Shown here in pieces: positions 24,564-33,197 of a stretch of DNA of 64,000 nt; positions within the stretch are counted from its first letter, which is position 1, and the number at the start of each line of letters is the position of its first letter. Source of the stretch: Telluria sp042683405 (GTDB lineage: Bacteria > Pseudomonadota > Gammaproteobacteria > Burkholderiales > Burkholderiaceae_D). Location of the stretch: positions 682,001 to 746,000 of the forward strand of contig NZ_JBHUJS010000002.1 of assembly GCF_042683405.1 (NCBI RefSeq). The letters run 5' to 3'. A program made the translations under genes and the position numbers. Under the pieces are notes generated by a model. It was not told where the DNA came from. It searched no databases and saw only the letters and a list, made by a program, of their open reading frames with translations.

Positions 24564-24982
24564 GGGAAATATTCGTTGAAGAAACGCTCATGTCACCGTT
24601 TCGGGGACACCAGCAACGATGCTATCAGAGGGTTTTTCGAGGTATTTCTGACAATCCATTTCTTCTCAGGAATTTGTAACTAGCAGTACACAAACAAAAA
24701 TAACAGAATGAAAATTCAGGATGGCTGCGCCAAGGGAATCGGCGCTTTCGATAACTGGTGTGTAACCATGCGTAGGCGTAGACCTACGACTTAGTTAGAC
24801 AAATTCGACAGACCCGACAAGGCGAGCGCCTACACGTGCATTACCCGCAAAGTCAACGGTGCGACCCGGTTTTCGATGTTATTTGATCAACGGAAATTGC
24901 CGTTAGACTAGTTTCCAGCAGCCCATGCGTGTGGCCCGCGCCGGCGGCATCGGGTATCGTGGCGATGACAGGGAGATCACAC
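24564..24982. other. Divergent intergenic region between galT and a pirin gene
   Basis: This 419-base, comparatively AT-rich gap must hold the gal operon promoter. CGTAGG-N6-CCTACG (24771-24788) is a perfect 6-base inverted repeat and a candidate operator. TTGATCAA occurs at 24885-24892. No gene is supported. Confidence 0.5.
24771..24788. promoter_or_regulatory. Candidate operator upstream of the gal operon
   Basis: CGTAGG (24771-24776) and CCTACG (24783-24788) are perfect complements around CGTAGA. The site lies in the divergent region about 210 bases before both galT and the pirin gene. Its factor is unknown. Confidence 0.3.
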
Positions 24983-25831
24983 ATGAGCGACAGGACCATC
25001 CGGCGGCTGCATGCTGCCTACCGCGACGATATCGGCGACCTCGGCACGCGCCGGCCCCTGCCCGGGCCGCAGATCGCGCAGCTCGATCCTTTCCTGTTCC
25101 TGAACCACCATGGCCCGCAGACTTACCCTCCGAGCAACCGCGGTCTGCCGTTCGGGCCGCACCCGCACCGCGGTTTCGAGACCGTCACCTTCATCCTCGA
25201 AGGCTCGCTGATGCACAAGGACAGCGCCGGGCACGCCAGCGTGATCGGCGCGGGCGGGGTCCAGTGGATGACGGCCGGGCGCGGGATCATCCACGCCGAG
25301 ATCTCGCCGCCCGAATTCCTGGAGCACGGCGGCGCGCTCGAAATCCTGCAGTTGTGGGTCAACCTGCCCGCGCGCCTGAAGATGACCGCGCCGGCCTACG
25401 TGGGCCTGCAGGGCGGCGAGATTCCAGCGCACCCGGCGGCCGGCGCGACTGTCAGGCTGATCGCCGGCGAATGGGAGGGACACCGCGGGCCGGTGCATCC
25501 GCTGCTGGACATGTTCATGGCGGTGGTGGAGTTCGAGCCTGCCGGATCGGCGTGGTTCCACGGCCTGGAGGGGCGCAGCGTGTTCCTGTATGTGGTGCGC
25601 GGGACGGTCTCGATCGCGGGACAGCTGGCGCCGCAATACAACCTGGTCGAGCTGGAAGACGGCGACACGCTCCACCTGTCCGCGGTGGACCGCGCGCTGG
25701 TGCTGGTGGGGCACGCCGCGCCGCTGGGCGAGCCGGTCGTGGCGCACGGCCCGTTTGTCATGAATACGCGCGAGGAGATCGTCCAGGCCATCGACGACTA
25801 CCAGGCCGGCAAGTTCGGCCCGCCCATGTGA
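24983..25831 (+). CDS. Pirin family protein
   Basis: Bicupin of 282 aa. The N-terminal cupin has the pirin metal-binding residues in GPHPHRGFETVTFILEGSLMHKDS and the downstream TAGRGIIHAEISPPE. The second cupin is degenerate (WFHGLEGRSVFLYVVRGTVSIAG). Family members are quercetin 2,3-dioxygenase-like enzymes or redox/metal-dependent regulators. GGGAG 7 bases upstream supports ATG 24983. It is a distinct subtype from the shorter YhhW-like pirin at 49273. Confidence 0.88.
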   Translation: MSDRTIRRLHAAYRDDIGDLGTRRPLPGPQIAQLDPFLFLNHHGPQTYPPSNRGLPFGPHPHRGFETVTFILEGSLMHKDSAGHASVIGAGGVQWMTAGRGIIHAEISPPEFLEHGGALEILQLWVNLPARLKMTAPAYVGLQGGEIPAHPAAGATVRLIAGEWEGHRGPVHPLLDMFMAVVEFEPAGSAWFHGLEGRSVFLYVVRGTVSIAGQLAPQYNLVELEDGDTLHLSAVDRALVLVGHAAPLGEPVVAHGPFVMNTREEIVQAIDDYQAGKFGPPM

Positions 25832-25873
25832 GCCGCCGATCCGGCTGTCCTGGCGGTTCCAGCTAAAAAAGCT

Positions 25874-25902
25874 GGGGACAGTCCCTTGCAGGGACAGTCC
25901 CC
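25874..25902. repeat. GGGGACAGTCCC-type dispersed inverted repeat, copy D
   Basis: GGGGACAGTCCC, TTGCA, GGGACAGTCCCC. The arms pair apart from one central position. It lies between the pirin stop (25831) and the asparaginase start (25962), and contains the family consensus in its cleanest form. Confidence 0.7.
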
Positions 25903-25961
25903 GTGCGCCCCGTTTGCTTGCCCGGCGATATGATGATCCCGGAATCTGTCGGGAGCATGCA

Positions 25962-26975
25962 ATGAAGTTGGTACCACTCGTCGAAACAACGCGCGGCGGT
26001 CACGTCGAAAACATTCACTTCGGTTCGGTTGCGGTGGTGGACACCAGCGGCAAGCTGCTCTGGTATGCGGGCGACCCCGAGTTCCCCACGTTCACGCGCT
26101 CCGCGCTCAAGCCTTTCCAGGCCCTGCCCTTCATGCTCGACGACGGCCCGGCCCGGCTTGGCCTGTCGCTGCGCGAAGTGGCCGTGATGTGCGCCAGCCA
26201 TTCGGGCGAAGAGCAGCACGTCGACACGGTGCGCGGCATCCTCGACCGCATCGGCCTGGACGAGAGCCACCTGCAATGCGGCTGCCACCAGCCGACCTTT
26301 TATGAAACCCTGAACCTGCGCGTGCCCGGCGACCGCACCTGGACGCCGCTCCAGCACAACTGCTCGGGCAAGCACAGCGGCTTCCTGGCCTGGTGCACGC
26401 TGCATGGCGCGCCGACCGAGACCTACGTCGATCCGGACCATCCGCTGCAGCGCGAAGTGCGCCTGCGCCTGGGCGAAACGCTCGGCATGGATGGCGACAT
26501 GCTGGCGCGCGGCATCGACGGCTGCTCGGCGCCGAATTACGCGTTCCCGCTGTCGCGACTCGCGCACCTGTACGCGCGGCTGGCGCAAGGCGCCAGCGAT
26601 CCGCAATGGGGTGCGGCCATGGGCACGCTGCGCGAGGCCATGACGATGCATCCGGAACTGGTGTCGGGCGAAGGCAGGTCCGACCTGGTCTACATGAGCG
26701 TGTCGAAAGGGGACTGGGTGACGAAGGTGGGCGCCGATGCGGTGCAGGCAGTCGGCGTGACTTCCGCCGGGCTGGGCATCGCGATCAAGATATCGGACGG
26801 CGCTCCGAGGTCGCTACAGGCAGTGACGATGAGCGTACTGGATCAACTTGGACTGATGAATGAAGAACGTGCCGCTGCGGTCGAGCGCTACAGGCAGCCG
26901 CCGCTGCGGAACTGGCGCGGCACGGTCGTGGGGGATATACGGCCGGTATTCAGGCTTGCGCGCGCAGGGTCTTAG
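25962..26975 (+). CDS. L-asparaginase, Rhizobium etli ReAV type (class 3)
   Basis: Protein of 337 aa. It hydrolyses asparagine to aspartate and ammonia and belongs to the zinc-containing family unrelated to E. coli AnsA/AnsB. Residues known for ReAV (Ser48, Lys51, Ser80, Cys135, Lys138, Cys189) all recur here with an offset of one: S47 and K50 in FTRSALKP, S79 in CASHSG, C134 and K137 in HNCSGKHSG, C188 in DGCSAPNYA. There is no signal peptide, so it is cytoplasmic. The start at 25962 (MKLVPLVET) follows a weak GGGAG. Confidence 0.9.
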   Translation: MKLVPLVETTRGGHVENIHFGSVAVVDTSGKLLWYAGDPEFPTFTRSALKPFQALPFMLDDGPARLGLSLREVAVMCASHSGEEQHVDTVRGILDRIGLDESHLQCGCHQPTFYETLNLRVPGDRTWTPLQHNCSGKHSGFLAWCTLHGAPTETYVDPDHPLQREVRLRLGETLGMDGDMLARGIDGCSAPNYAFPLSRLAHLYARLAQGASDPQWGAAMGTLREAMTMHPELVSGEGRSDLVYMSVSKGDWVTKVGADAVQAVGVTSAGLGIAIKISDGAPRSLQAVTMSVLDQLGLMNEERAAAVERYRQPPLRNWRGTVVGDIRPVFRLARAGS

Positions 26976-27002
26976 CCTGCGCGCGCCTCACCTGGGTACT
27001 GG

Positions 27003-27386
27003 TTAGCGCGCCATGCGGACCGAGATGTCGTCGCCGCGGGTCGCGTCCTTGTCGAAGCTCACTGCCAGCTTGGAGTCGACGCTGACGAAGGTGTTCGGGG
27101 TGACCGACAGCAGTTCCACTTCGGTGCCGTCCATCGACGCGTAGTAGCGTGCGTTGCGGCTCGACAGTTCGATCTCCGAGCCGTTGGTCAGCTTGTAGCT
27201 GCCGTTGAACTGGGTGGCGAATTCACGTGGGCTCACTTTGTAGCGGTGCACGGCGCTTGGCTGGCCGCCTTGCACGCGGACCGACGAGATGGCAGCGTTC
27301 TGCTGCTCGATGGTGGAAGGGACACCTGCTGCGAAAGCGGAGGTGGAAACCAGGGCAGCTGCAACGACGATAGCGATATGGCGCAT
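27003..27386 (-). CDS. Small secreted hypothetical protein
   Basis: Protein of 127 aa. A clear signal peptide (MRHIAIVVAAALVSTSAFA) with cleavage after about residue 19 leaves a mature protein of about 108 aa. The mature part (PREFATQFNGSYKLTNGSEIELSSRNARYYASMDGTEVELLSV) is beta-rich and resembles other small exported proteins of unknown function. AGGAAAA lies upstream of ATG 27386; the longer frame to 27539 lacks support. No operon partner. Confidence 0.75.
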   Translation of the reverse strand: MRHIAIVVAAALVSTSAFAAGVPSTIEQQNAAISSVRVQGGQPSAVHRYKVSPREFATQFNGSYKLTNGSEIELSSRNARYYASMDGTEVELLSVTPNTFVSVDSKLAVSFDKDATRGDDISVRMAR

Positions 27387-27737
27387 GATATTTTTTCCTG
27401 TCAAAGTGATTGGAGAAGATATCGCCATGTCTGTTTTGTGTTGCATGGCGAATGATGAAACTGTACCCATCACGCGGACCGGATGCATGCGGATTGCGAC
27501 AAAATGCGGGATTTGGAGGACAGGATGCAGAAACGCCAACCTGATGTGAAAAACGCTAGAACGGGCGCAGGTACAGGCTGCGCCTGATTTCGAATATGCA
27601 TAAGAGGCGGCGTTGGGGACTGTCCTTTCGCGTCAGGATGGCAGCACCTTTCCCTGGTTTATGCATGCATATGAGGGTGCATGCCGAAGACCTGGACACG
27701 GCTCTGCCGCATGGCGATCAGCGGACAGTCCCCTCGC
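27387..27737. other. Intergenic region containing a dispersed palindrome
   Basis: This 351-base gap has no supported gene. It should contain the promoter of the secreted protein gene on the right-hand side of that gene. It also holds the widely spaced copy E of the GGGGACTGTCC repeat (27615-27733). Confidence 0.5.
27615..27733. repeat. GGGGACTGTCC-type dispersed inverted repeat, copy E
   Basis: GGGGACTGTCC (27615-27625) and GGACAGTCCCC (27723-27733) are perfect 11-base complements, but separated by 97 bases, far more than in other copies. The intervening DNA contains a smaller GCATGCATATGAGGGTGCATGC inverted repeat. Confidence 0.55.
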
Positions 27738-28340
27738 TCAGTGCGCGCTATTGCGGCGGCTGAACAGGTAATAGCCGATCGCGCCAATCGCGGCGGCCAC
27801 GCCCACCTTCATGGCAAGCCCTTGCGGGTTATGCTTGATCTCGGCCTTGATGCCCATCTCGCCGAGGAAGTTGGGAATGTGTCCCTGCATGAGGTCGTCG
27901 CCGATGCCTTCCACCACGTCCACGCGGTCGGCCAGCAGCAGCATCTGCCAATGCCGCACGTCGTTCTCCGACAGCTTGTAGGCGGCTTCGCGCATCTTGC
28001 CCGACAGCCCGCGCGGCGGCGTGCTGGTGCCGAACACGGGGGTGATGCCGGGCCGTTCGGTCGAGTGGAACACCTTGATGCGCAGCGGCTGCTGCTCCGG
28101 CTGGTTCCAGTGCACATTCTCCAGCCGCGGCGGGTTGTGCTCCATCGGCACTGCAGGGCGGTTGGCACGGTCGAGGTCCGAACCCCAGCCCGGAATATGC
28201 GACATGTCCCTGTTGCGATGCTTCTGCGCCTCGCCGTGCGAGTGGTGGTCGTGGCCTGCGCCTTCGAACTCGCGCATCGAGTCGTTGCCCTCGGTGGTAA
28301 AGCGGGGCGCGTCGTTGTAAGTCTGCGTATGAGTATGCAT
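27738..28340 (-). CDS. Hypothetical protein, His-rich N-terminus and C-terminal membrane anchor
   Basis: Protein of 200 aa with no family recognised. The N-terminus has many His residues (MHTHTQTY, GHDHHSHGEAQKHRN) that could bind metal. The middle is polar and Pro-rich (HNPPRLENVHWNQPEQQPL). A C-terminal helix, GLAMKVGVAAAIGAIGYYLFS, followed by RRN looks like a tail anchor. It lies 13 bases after the zinc alcohol dehydrogenase stop, in the same direction, so the two are probably co-transcribed and may cooperate. Confidence 0.65.
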   Translation of the reverse strand: MHTHTQTYNDAPRFTTEGNDSMREFEGAGHDHHSHGEAQKHRNRDMSHIPGWGSDLDRANRPAVPMEHNPPRLENVHWNQPEQQPLRIKVFHSTERPGITPVFGTSTPPRGLSGKMREAAYKLSENDVRHWQMLLLADRVDVVEGIGDDLMQGHIPNFLGEMGIKAEIKHNPQGLAMKVGVAAAIGAIGYYLFSRRNSAH

Positions 28341-28353
28341 GCTGTGCTCCCAA

Positions 28354-29514
28354 TCAATGACGTGCGGACGAGCCCGGCGGGATCAGCACCGGCTTGATGC
28401 AGTTGTCCAGCTTGGCCGAGAAGATGTGGTACGCATCCGAGACTTCTTCCAGCGGCACGCGGTGGGTGATGACCTGCTTCGGATCGATATGGCCGGCCTG
28501 GATGTGCTCGATCAGGCGCGGCAGGTGGCGCTTGACGCTGGCCTGGTTCATGCGCAGGGTCAGGCCCTTGTTCAGCGCGCTGCCGATCGGCACCGCGTTG
28601 AAGGTGGGGCCGTACACGCCCACGATCGACACATTGCCGCCCTTGCGCACGGAGTTGATGGCCCAGTGCAGCGCGGTCGCCGCGCCTGCCTGCATCATCA
28701 GGTAGCGCCCGGTCAGGCTCTGCATGGCATTGCCGGACGCTTCGCATCCGACCGCGTCGATGCATACATCGGCGCCCAGCCAGTCTGTCATCTTCTTGAT
28801 GTGCTCGGCCATGTCGCGCACGTCCTTGAAGTTCACGATCTCGCAGTGGGCGAAGTGCCTGGCGAACTCCAGGCGGTAGTCGATGTGGTCCACCACAATT
28901 ACGCGGCCGGCGCCGAAGAACCACGCGCACTTGGCCGCGAACAGGCCCACCGGGCCGGCGCCGAACACCACGACCGTGTCGCCCTGCTTGATGTCGCCCA
29001 TTTCCGCCGCCTGGTAGCCGGTCGGGTAGGCATCGGTCAGCAGCACCGCATCGTCCTCGTGCAGGTCGGCCGGGATGATCGTCGGACCGACGTCGGCCAT
29101 CGGCACGCGCACGTACTCGGCCTGGCCGCCGTCGTAGCCGCCGCCCGTGTGCGAGTAGCCGTACATGCCGCCGGACGCGGTCGCTTGCGGATTGGTGTTG
29201 TGGCAGTTGCCGTATAGTTCCTTCTGGCAGAAGAAGCAGGATCCGCAGAAGACGTTGAACGGCACCAGCACCCGGTCGCCCACCTTCAGGTTCTGCACGC
29301 TCGAGCCGATCTCCTGCACCACGCCGATAAACTCGTGGCCGAAGGTCATGCCGACCCGCGTGTCCGGCACCAGCCCGTGGTACAGGTGCAGGTCGGATCC
29401 GCAGATGCAGGCACGCTCCACGCGCACGATCGCGTCGTTCGGATGCTCTATGATGGGCTCGGGCTTGTGTGCAGCCCGGATGCGGTACGGTCCTCGATAG
29501 TCCATTGCTAACAT
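28354..29514 (-). CDS. Zinc-dependent alcohol dehydrogenase family protein
   Basis: Medium-chain dehydrogenase of 386 aa. Catalytic zinc ligands are in CICGSDLHLYHG and FGHEFIG. The structural zinc cluster is CGSCFFCQKELYGNC. The NAD site is VVFGAGPVGLFAAKCAWFFGA followed by VVDHID, where Asp favours NAD. The architecture matches the glutathione-independent formaldehyde dehydrogenase/threonine dehydrogenase-like group, so an aldehyde or small alcohol substrate is plausible. It is followed directly by a His-rich hypothetical gene. Confidence 0.88.
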   Translation of the reverse strand: MLAMDYRGPYRIRAAHKPEPIIEHPNDAIVRVERACICGSDLHLYHGLVPDTRVGMTFGHEFIGVVQEIGSSVQNLKVGDRVLVPFNVFCGSCFFCQKELYGNCHNTNPQATASGGMYGYSHTGGGYDGGQAEYVRVPMADVGPTIIPADLHEDDAVLLTDAYPTGYQAAEMGDIKQGDTVVVFGAGPVGLFAAKCAWFFGAGRVIVVDHIDYRLEFARHFAHCEIVNFKDVRDMAEHIKKMTDWLGADVCIDAVGCEASGNAMQSLTGRYLMMQAGAATALHWAINSVRKGGNVSIVGVYGPTFNAVPIGSALNKGLTLRMNQASVKRHLPRLIEHIQAGHIDPKQVITHRVPLEEVSDAYHIFSAKLDNCIKPVLIPPGSSARH

Positions 29515-29620
29515 ACGCTTCTCCTGTTCTTGAGGTCATGTTCGTGGTCTGTACGCTACGCGAAACGCTCAGTCTTGGCGATGAGCGCACGGAAATTCAT
29601 CAGTAGAAAACGGAGAATCC

Positions 29621-30040
29621 ATGCCTGTTATTTCTTGCGGCACATTGATCATCGACGATCAGCGGCGCATCCTCCTGTGCCACGCGACCGGCACCCGCAA
29701 CTGGGATATACCGAAGGGCATCCAGGACCCGGGCGAGACCACGCTGGAAACGGCGCGCCGCGAAATGCTGGAAGAAACGGGGCTCGCATTCGATGCCGCG
29801 CTGTTCCAGGACCTGGGCGAATTCGCGTACCGCAGCGACAAGCGGCTGCACCTGTACAAGGTGGAGGTGGGCAGCTCGCTGTGTTCGCTGGATCATCTCC
29901 ACTGCACCAGCCACTTTCCGCACCGGTACACGGGCAAGCCGACGCCGGAGGCGGACGCATTCGCGTGGTGCACGCGCGAGCAGGTGCGCACCATGTGCTG
30001 GCCGCGCATGGCGCAGCTGCTGCTCTCGCTCGACTGGTAG
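29621..30040 (+). CDS. NUDIX hydrolase
   Basis: Protein of 139 aa. The Nudix box GIQDPGETTLETARREMLEETGL fits GX5EX7REUXEEXGU. The start MPVISCGTLIIDDQRRILLCHATGTRNWDIPKG is typical of the ADP-ribose/Ap4A-type members. It cleaves a nucleoside diphosphate linked to another moiety; the substrate is not readable from sequence. A GC hairpin just after the stop (30043-30066) may end the transcript. Confidence 0.88.
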   Translation: MPVISCGTLIIDDQRRILLCHATGTRNWDIPKGIQDPGETTLETARREMLEETGLAFDAALFQDLGEFAYRSDKRLHLYKVEVGSSLCSLDHLHCTSHFPHRYTGKPTPEADAFAWCTREQVRTMCWPRMAQLLLSLDW

Positions 30041-30042
30041 TG

Positions 30043-30066
30043 CGGAAAGGGGGCGGCCCCCTTCCC
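30043..30066 (+). terminator. GC-rich hairpin after the NUDIX gene
   Basis: GGAAAGGGGGC and GGCCCCCTTCC are nearly complete complements directly after the NUDIX stop. There is no T-run, so termination is only suggested. Confidence 0.35.
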
Positions 30067-30121
30067 TGCGCACGTCTGCGCCCGTATAATCTTCGGCTCT
30101 TCGAATCAAGATGCACACGTA

Positions 30122-30925
30122 ATGAGCCTCACCGCCGCGCCCGCCGAATCCCTTCCAGTTGTCGTCCTCCTCCACAGTTCCATGAGTTCGCAGTCGCAGT
30201 GGAACAAGCTTGTCGCACGCGAATCGGGCCGCTACCGCTTTGTCGCAGTGGACCTGCTGGGCTACGGCCGTTCGCCGTTCCCTCTGGAGCCGGACAGCTT
30301 TACGCTGGGCCACGAGGTCGATGCCGTGATGGCCTCGATCGCGGCGCATGTGGACACGCACGAACCGCTGCACCTGGTCGGCCACTCGTACGGCGGCGCC
30401 ACCGCGCTGCGCCTCGCGCGCGAGCTCGGGCCGCGCGTGCGCTCGCTGTGCGTGTTCGAACCGGTGGCATTCCACCTGCTGCCGCAAGGCTCGCCGGCCC
30501 GCACCGAGATCGTCGCCGTCGTGGCCAGCATCGAAGCGGCGCCGACGCGCACCGCCGCGGCGCGCAGCTTCATCGATTACTGGAACGGCGCAGGCACCTT
30601 CGACACGCTGCCCGAGGCGCAGCAGGCGCGCTTTGCGGCGCAGATCGACAAGGTCAAGCTGGACTTCCAGGCCCTGCTGGGCGAACCGGCCACGCTGGCG
30701 GACTGCGCGCAGCTGGACATGCCGGCCCTGGTGCTGTCGGGCAGCGCCAGCCCGCGCTCCACGCGCGAGGTGGCGGCGCAGCTGGCGTCGGCGCTGGGCG
30801 ATGCGCGCAGCGCGCAGGTCGCCGGCGGCCACATGGCCCCGATCACGCACGCGGATGCGGTCAACGAACTGATTGGGGAATTCCTGCGCGAGCACGCGCT
30901 GGAAGCCGCCGGCGCCGCGCTCTGA
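30122..30925 (+). CDS. Alpha/beta-fold hydrolase
   Basis: Protein of 267 aa. The nucleophile elbow is GHSYGG (VGHSYGGATALRLA), the oxyanion region is LLHSSMSSQSQW, and the catalytic His is near the end in AGGHMAPITHAD. The pattern resembles haloperoxidase/esterase-type hydrolases. The start at 30122 follows a TATAAT hexamer (30085-30090), which may be its -10, although no good -35 is present. No operon partner identifies the substrate. Confidence 0.83.
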   Translation: MSLTAAPAESLPVVVLLHSSMSSQSQWNKLVARESGRYRFVAVDLLGYGRSPFPLEPDSFTLGHEVDAVMASIAAHVDTHEPLHLVGHSYGGATALRLARELGPRVRSLCVFEPVAFHLLPQGSPARTEIVAVVASIEAAPTRTAAARSFIDYWNGAGTFDTLPEAQQARFAAQIDKVKLDFQALLGEPATLADCAQLDMPALVLSGSASPRSTREVAAQLASALGDARSAQVAGGHMAPITHADAVNELIGEFLREHALEAAGAAL

Positions 30926-31006
30926 CACCTCCCGCCGGCGCCGGTTCGTGCGTCGGAAAAATGCGTGCTCCGATAAGCTGGGGCCATCCCGGCTCAAGGA
31001 GGAAAG

Positions 31007-31549
31007 ATGGCGTCACCGGTGCGCCCGATGACACGCGGCGAAGTCGAGATGGCGCGCCTGCTGTTCCGCGATGCAGTCGACTACGAGCGCGTGCGCATCT
31101 ACGGCCGCGGTTTCCTGTGGTTCGGCCTGCAGCATCCGCACGTGGCCATTTCTCCCAACGGGAACATCTACTTCACCGCGGCCCGCTTCCGCGAGGACTT
31201 CTCCCGCAGTACCGACAAGGACATGCACTGGTTCATTCATGAAATGGTGCACGTGTGGCAGCACCAGCTGGGCTATCCGGTGCTGATGCGCGGCGCGCTG
31301 CGGCTGTTCCTGCGTTACGACTACGTGCTCGAGGAAGGCAAGCGCCTGTGCGATTACGACATGGAGGCGCAGGGGGAACTGCTGGCCGATTATTTCGCGC
31401 TGCGCTACCTCGGCAACCGCGAGGTCATGCGGCGCAGCCGGGAATATGGCGCCGACCTGTCCCGCTTTGAACGGGTGCTGGCGGGCTTCCTGGAAAATCC
31501 TGGCGCAAAGGTGCACCTGCCGCGCTCGCTCTTCTGGCGCGCGGCCTAG
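31007..31549 (+). CDS. HExxH metallopeptidase-like protein (annotated in relatives as Rhs/Vgr-related)
   Basis: Protein of 180 aa. The zinc-binding HEMVHVWQHQ motif (about residue 81) is followed by Glu and Asp in YDMEAQGELLADYFALRY, which may complete a gluzincin-like site. The N-terminal YGRGFLWFGLQHPHVAISPNGNIYF is typical of small proteins often labelled 'type IV secretion protein Rhs' or 'vgr related' in beta-proteobacteria. It has no signal peptide. AAGGAGG lies directly upstream. No VgrG or Rhs gene is nearby, so a toxin or effector role is not supported here. Confidence 0.75.
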   Translation: MASPVRPMTRGEVEMARLLFRDAVDYERVRIYGRGFLWFGLQHPHVAISPNGNIYFTAARFREDFSRSTDKDMHWFIHEMVHVWQHQLGYPVLMRGALRLFLRYDYVLEEGKRLCDYDMEAQGELLADYFALRYLGNREVMRRSREYGADLSRFERVLAGFLENPGAKVHLPRSLFWRAA

Positions 31550-31554
31550 CCGGA

Positions 31555-31581
31555 GGGGACGGCCCCTGCGGGCCTGTCCCC
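31555..31581. repeat. GGGGACGGCCCC-type dispersed inverted repeat, copy F
   Basis: GGGGACGGCCC, CTGC, GGGCCTGTCCCC sits between the convergent stops at 31549 and 31593. It is a compact hairpin of the same dispersed family and could act as a bidirectional terminator. Confidence 0.6.
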
Positions 31582-31592
31582 GAACCCAGCAC

Positions 31593-33089
31593 TTACGAAG
31601 TCATGCGGTCCCAGCCGTGGCGGACGGCCGCCTTCATGCGCTCCCACGCGGAGTTGGGATTGCGCTGCTCCCAGTCGCTGCGCAGGTACTCTTCCACATC
31701 GTCCCATTCGCGCCCGCGGTACTTGGTATGTGTCGCCATCGACGAGCCGTAGCGGTAGGCCGGTTCGTACTCGTCGTAGCTGCTGCCTTCGTTGGCGTAG
31801 TTGCTGGACCAGTGGCTGCGGTAGGCGCTGTCGTGATCGTCCCCCGTGATGCGATCCCAGCCGTGACGCACGCCGGCCTTGACCCGTTCCCAGGCGTCCG
31901 ACGGGTGGCTGGTTTCCCAGCTGCTCCTGAGTTCAGGTTCCACTTCGTCCCATGCGCGGCCCTTGTAGGTGGTCGATGCCATCGTCGAGCCGTAGCGGTA
32001 GGCCGGCTCGTAGTCCTCGTAGGAGCCGCGTCCGCCATAGTTGCTGGACCAGTGGCTGCGGTAGGAGCTGTCGTCGTCCTCGTCGCCCGTCATGCGATCC
32101 CAGCCGTGGCGCACCGCGGCCTTGAAGCGCTCCCATGCCGAGCCCGGGTTCTTCGACTCCCAGTCGCCACGTAGGCTGGTTTCCACATCGTCCCAGCTGC
32201 GGCCCCGGTAGACAGGATCGCTCGCCATGCTCGAGCCATATTGGTAGGCGGGATCGTAGTCCTCGTAGCTGCCGCCCAGCATGGCCATGTGGCTCATGTA
32301 ATGGCTGCGGTAATACGTTTCGTCGCCGGCCCCCGTCACCGAACTGCCTTGCACGCGCGAATACACGCGCACGCCGCCGGTCTGGCCGGTGCGGTCGCCC
32401 ATCCTGATGTCGCTGCTGGCAGGCATCGCGCCGGTGCTGCCCTGCCGCGTGTCGCGCTGCTGCGAGTCCGCGCCCTGGACGGTGCTGCCGGGCGCGGACG
32501 ATCCCTGCAGCGGATCGCGGCCGGTGCCGAACGAGCCCGTGCTGCCGGTGCTGGTGGAGGCGCCGGAGAGGTTGCCGGATGCGCCGGCGCCGCTCATGCC
32601 CGAGGTCCCGCTCTGCAGGCTGGAGGCGCCGCTGCCGGAGGAGCCGGCCTGGCCGGCCTGCATGGACGCGCCCTGGTAGCCGGGCGTGCGCAGCGCTTCC
32701 GCGCCGGTCCAGCCGCCTGCGCGCCACTGCGATTCGTATTCGTCGATGTCGACCGGACCATAGGCCTCGATGATGTCGGCGGCCCGCTCGACCTTGTCCT
32801 GGTCGTCCGTGACGAAGGTGAGGACCGTGTTGCCGCGGCTGACCGCCTCGGTGTACACGTGGGTGTCGGCGTGGTGCGCGCCGAACAGGTCGCTGAAGAA
32901 ATGCATCACGCTCTGGCCGAACGATTCGTCACGGTCGCCCGTCTCGATCCGGCCGGCCGCGTCTTCGCTCCCGGTGGACGAATCCTTGAGCGCCAGGTCC
33001 TCGCTCGAGAAGCCGCAGCGGACTAATTCGTCCATCGCCTGCTGCGCCGAAGTGCGGTTATCGAAAACTGCTGCAAGTGTATGTTGCAT
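31593..33089 (-). CDS. General-stress-type protein with YflT-like N-terminus and three ~78-residue repeats
   Basis: Protein of 498 aa. Residues 1 to about 110 resemble the general stress protein 17M/YflT domain (TLAAVFDNRTSAQQAMDELVRCGFSSEDL, VYTEAVSRGNTVLTFVTDDQDKVERAADIIEAYG). A Ser/Gly/Thr/Gln-rich linker (about 140-245) follows. The rest is three repeats of about 78 residues, each with YRSH, YEDYEPAYRYGSSMA, YRGRxWDDVE, LRSDWE, SAWERxKAAVRHGWDRMTGD. Similar repeats occur in desiccation- and radiation-tolerant bacteria as uncharacterised stress proteins. It is probably cytoplasmic. Molecular function unknown. Confidence 0.82.
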   Translation of the reverse strand: MQHTLAAVFDNRTSAQQAMDELVRCGFSSEDLALKDSSTGSEDAAGRIETGDRDESFGQSVMHFFSDLFGAHHADTHVYTEAVSRGNTVLTFVTDDQDKVERAADIIEAYGPVDIDEYESQWRAGGWTGAEALRTPGYQGASMQAGQAGSSGSGASSLQSGTSGMSGAGASGNLSGASTSTGSTGSFGTGRDPLQGSSAPGSTVQGADSQQRDTRQGSTGAMPASSDIRMGDRTGQTGGVRVYSRVQGSSVTGAGDETYYRSHYMSHMAMLGGSYEDYDPAYQYGSSMASDPVYRGRSWDDVETSLRGDWESKNPGSAWERFKAAVRHGWDRMTGDEDDDSSYRSHWSSNYGGRGSYEDYEPAYRYGSTMASTTYKGRAWDEVEPELRSSWETSHPSDAWERVKAGVRHGWDRITGDDHDSAYRSHWSSNYANEGSSYDEYEPAYRYGSSMATHTKYRGREWDDVEEYLRSDWEQRNPNSAWERMKAAVRHGWDRMTS

Positions 33090-33197
33090 GATCGTCTCCT
33101 GGTGGCAGGTGAAGTGGCGTATGCGGGAGCGTCGCCCTGGCCGTCCAGTTTACGACCGCCGCACCATCGCCCGCGCACGCTTGAATGCGGTAAACCG

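Noticed and set aside
24885..24892. TTGATCAA as an FNR site near the pirin gene
   Set aside because: The half-sites lack the required four-base spacer.
31007..31549. Rhs/VgrG toxin system
   Set aside because: Only the small HExxH protein is present; no VgrG, Rhs repeats, immunity gene or secretion genes are nearby.
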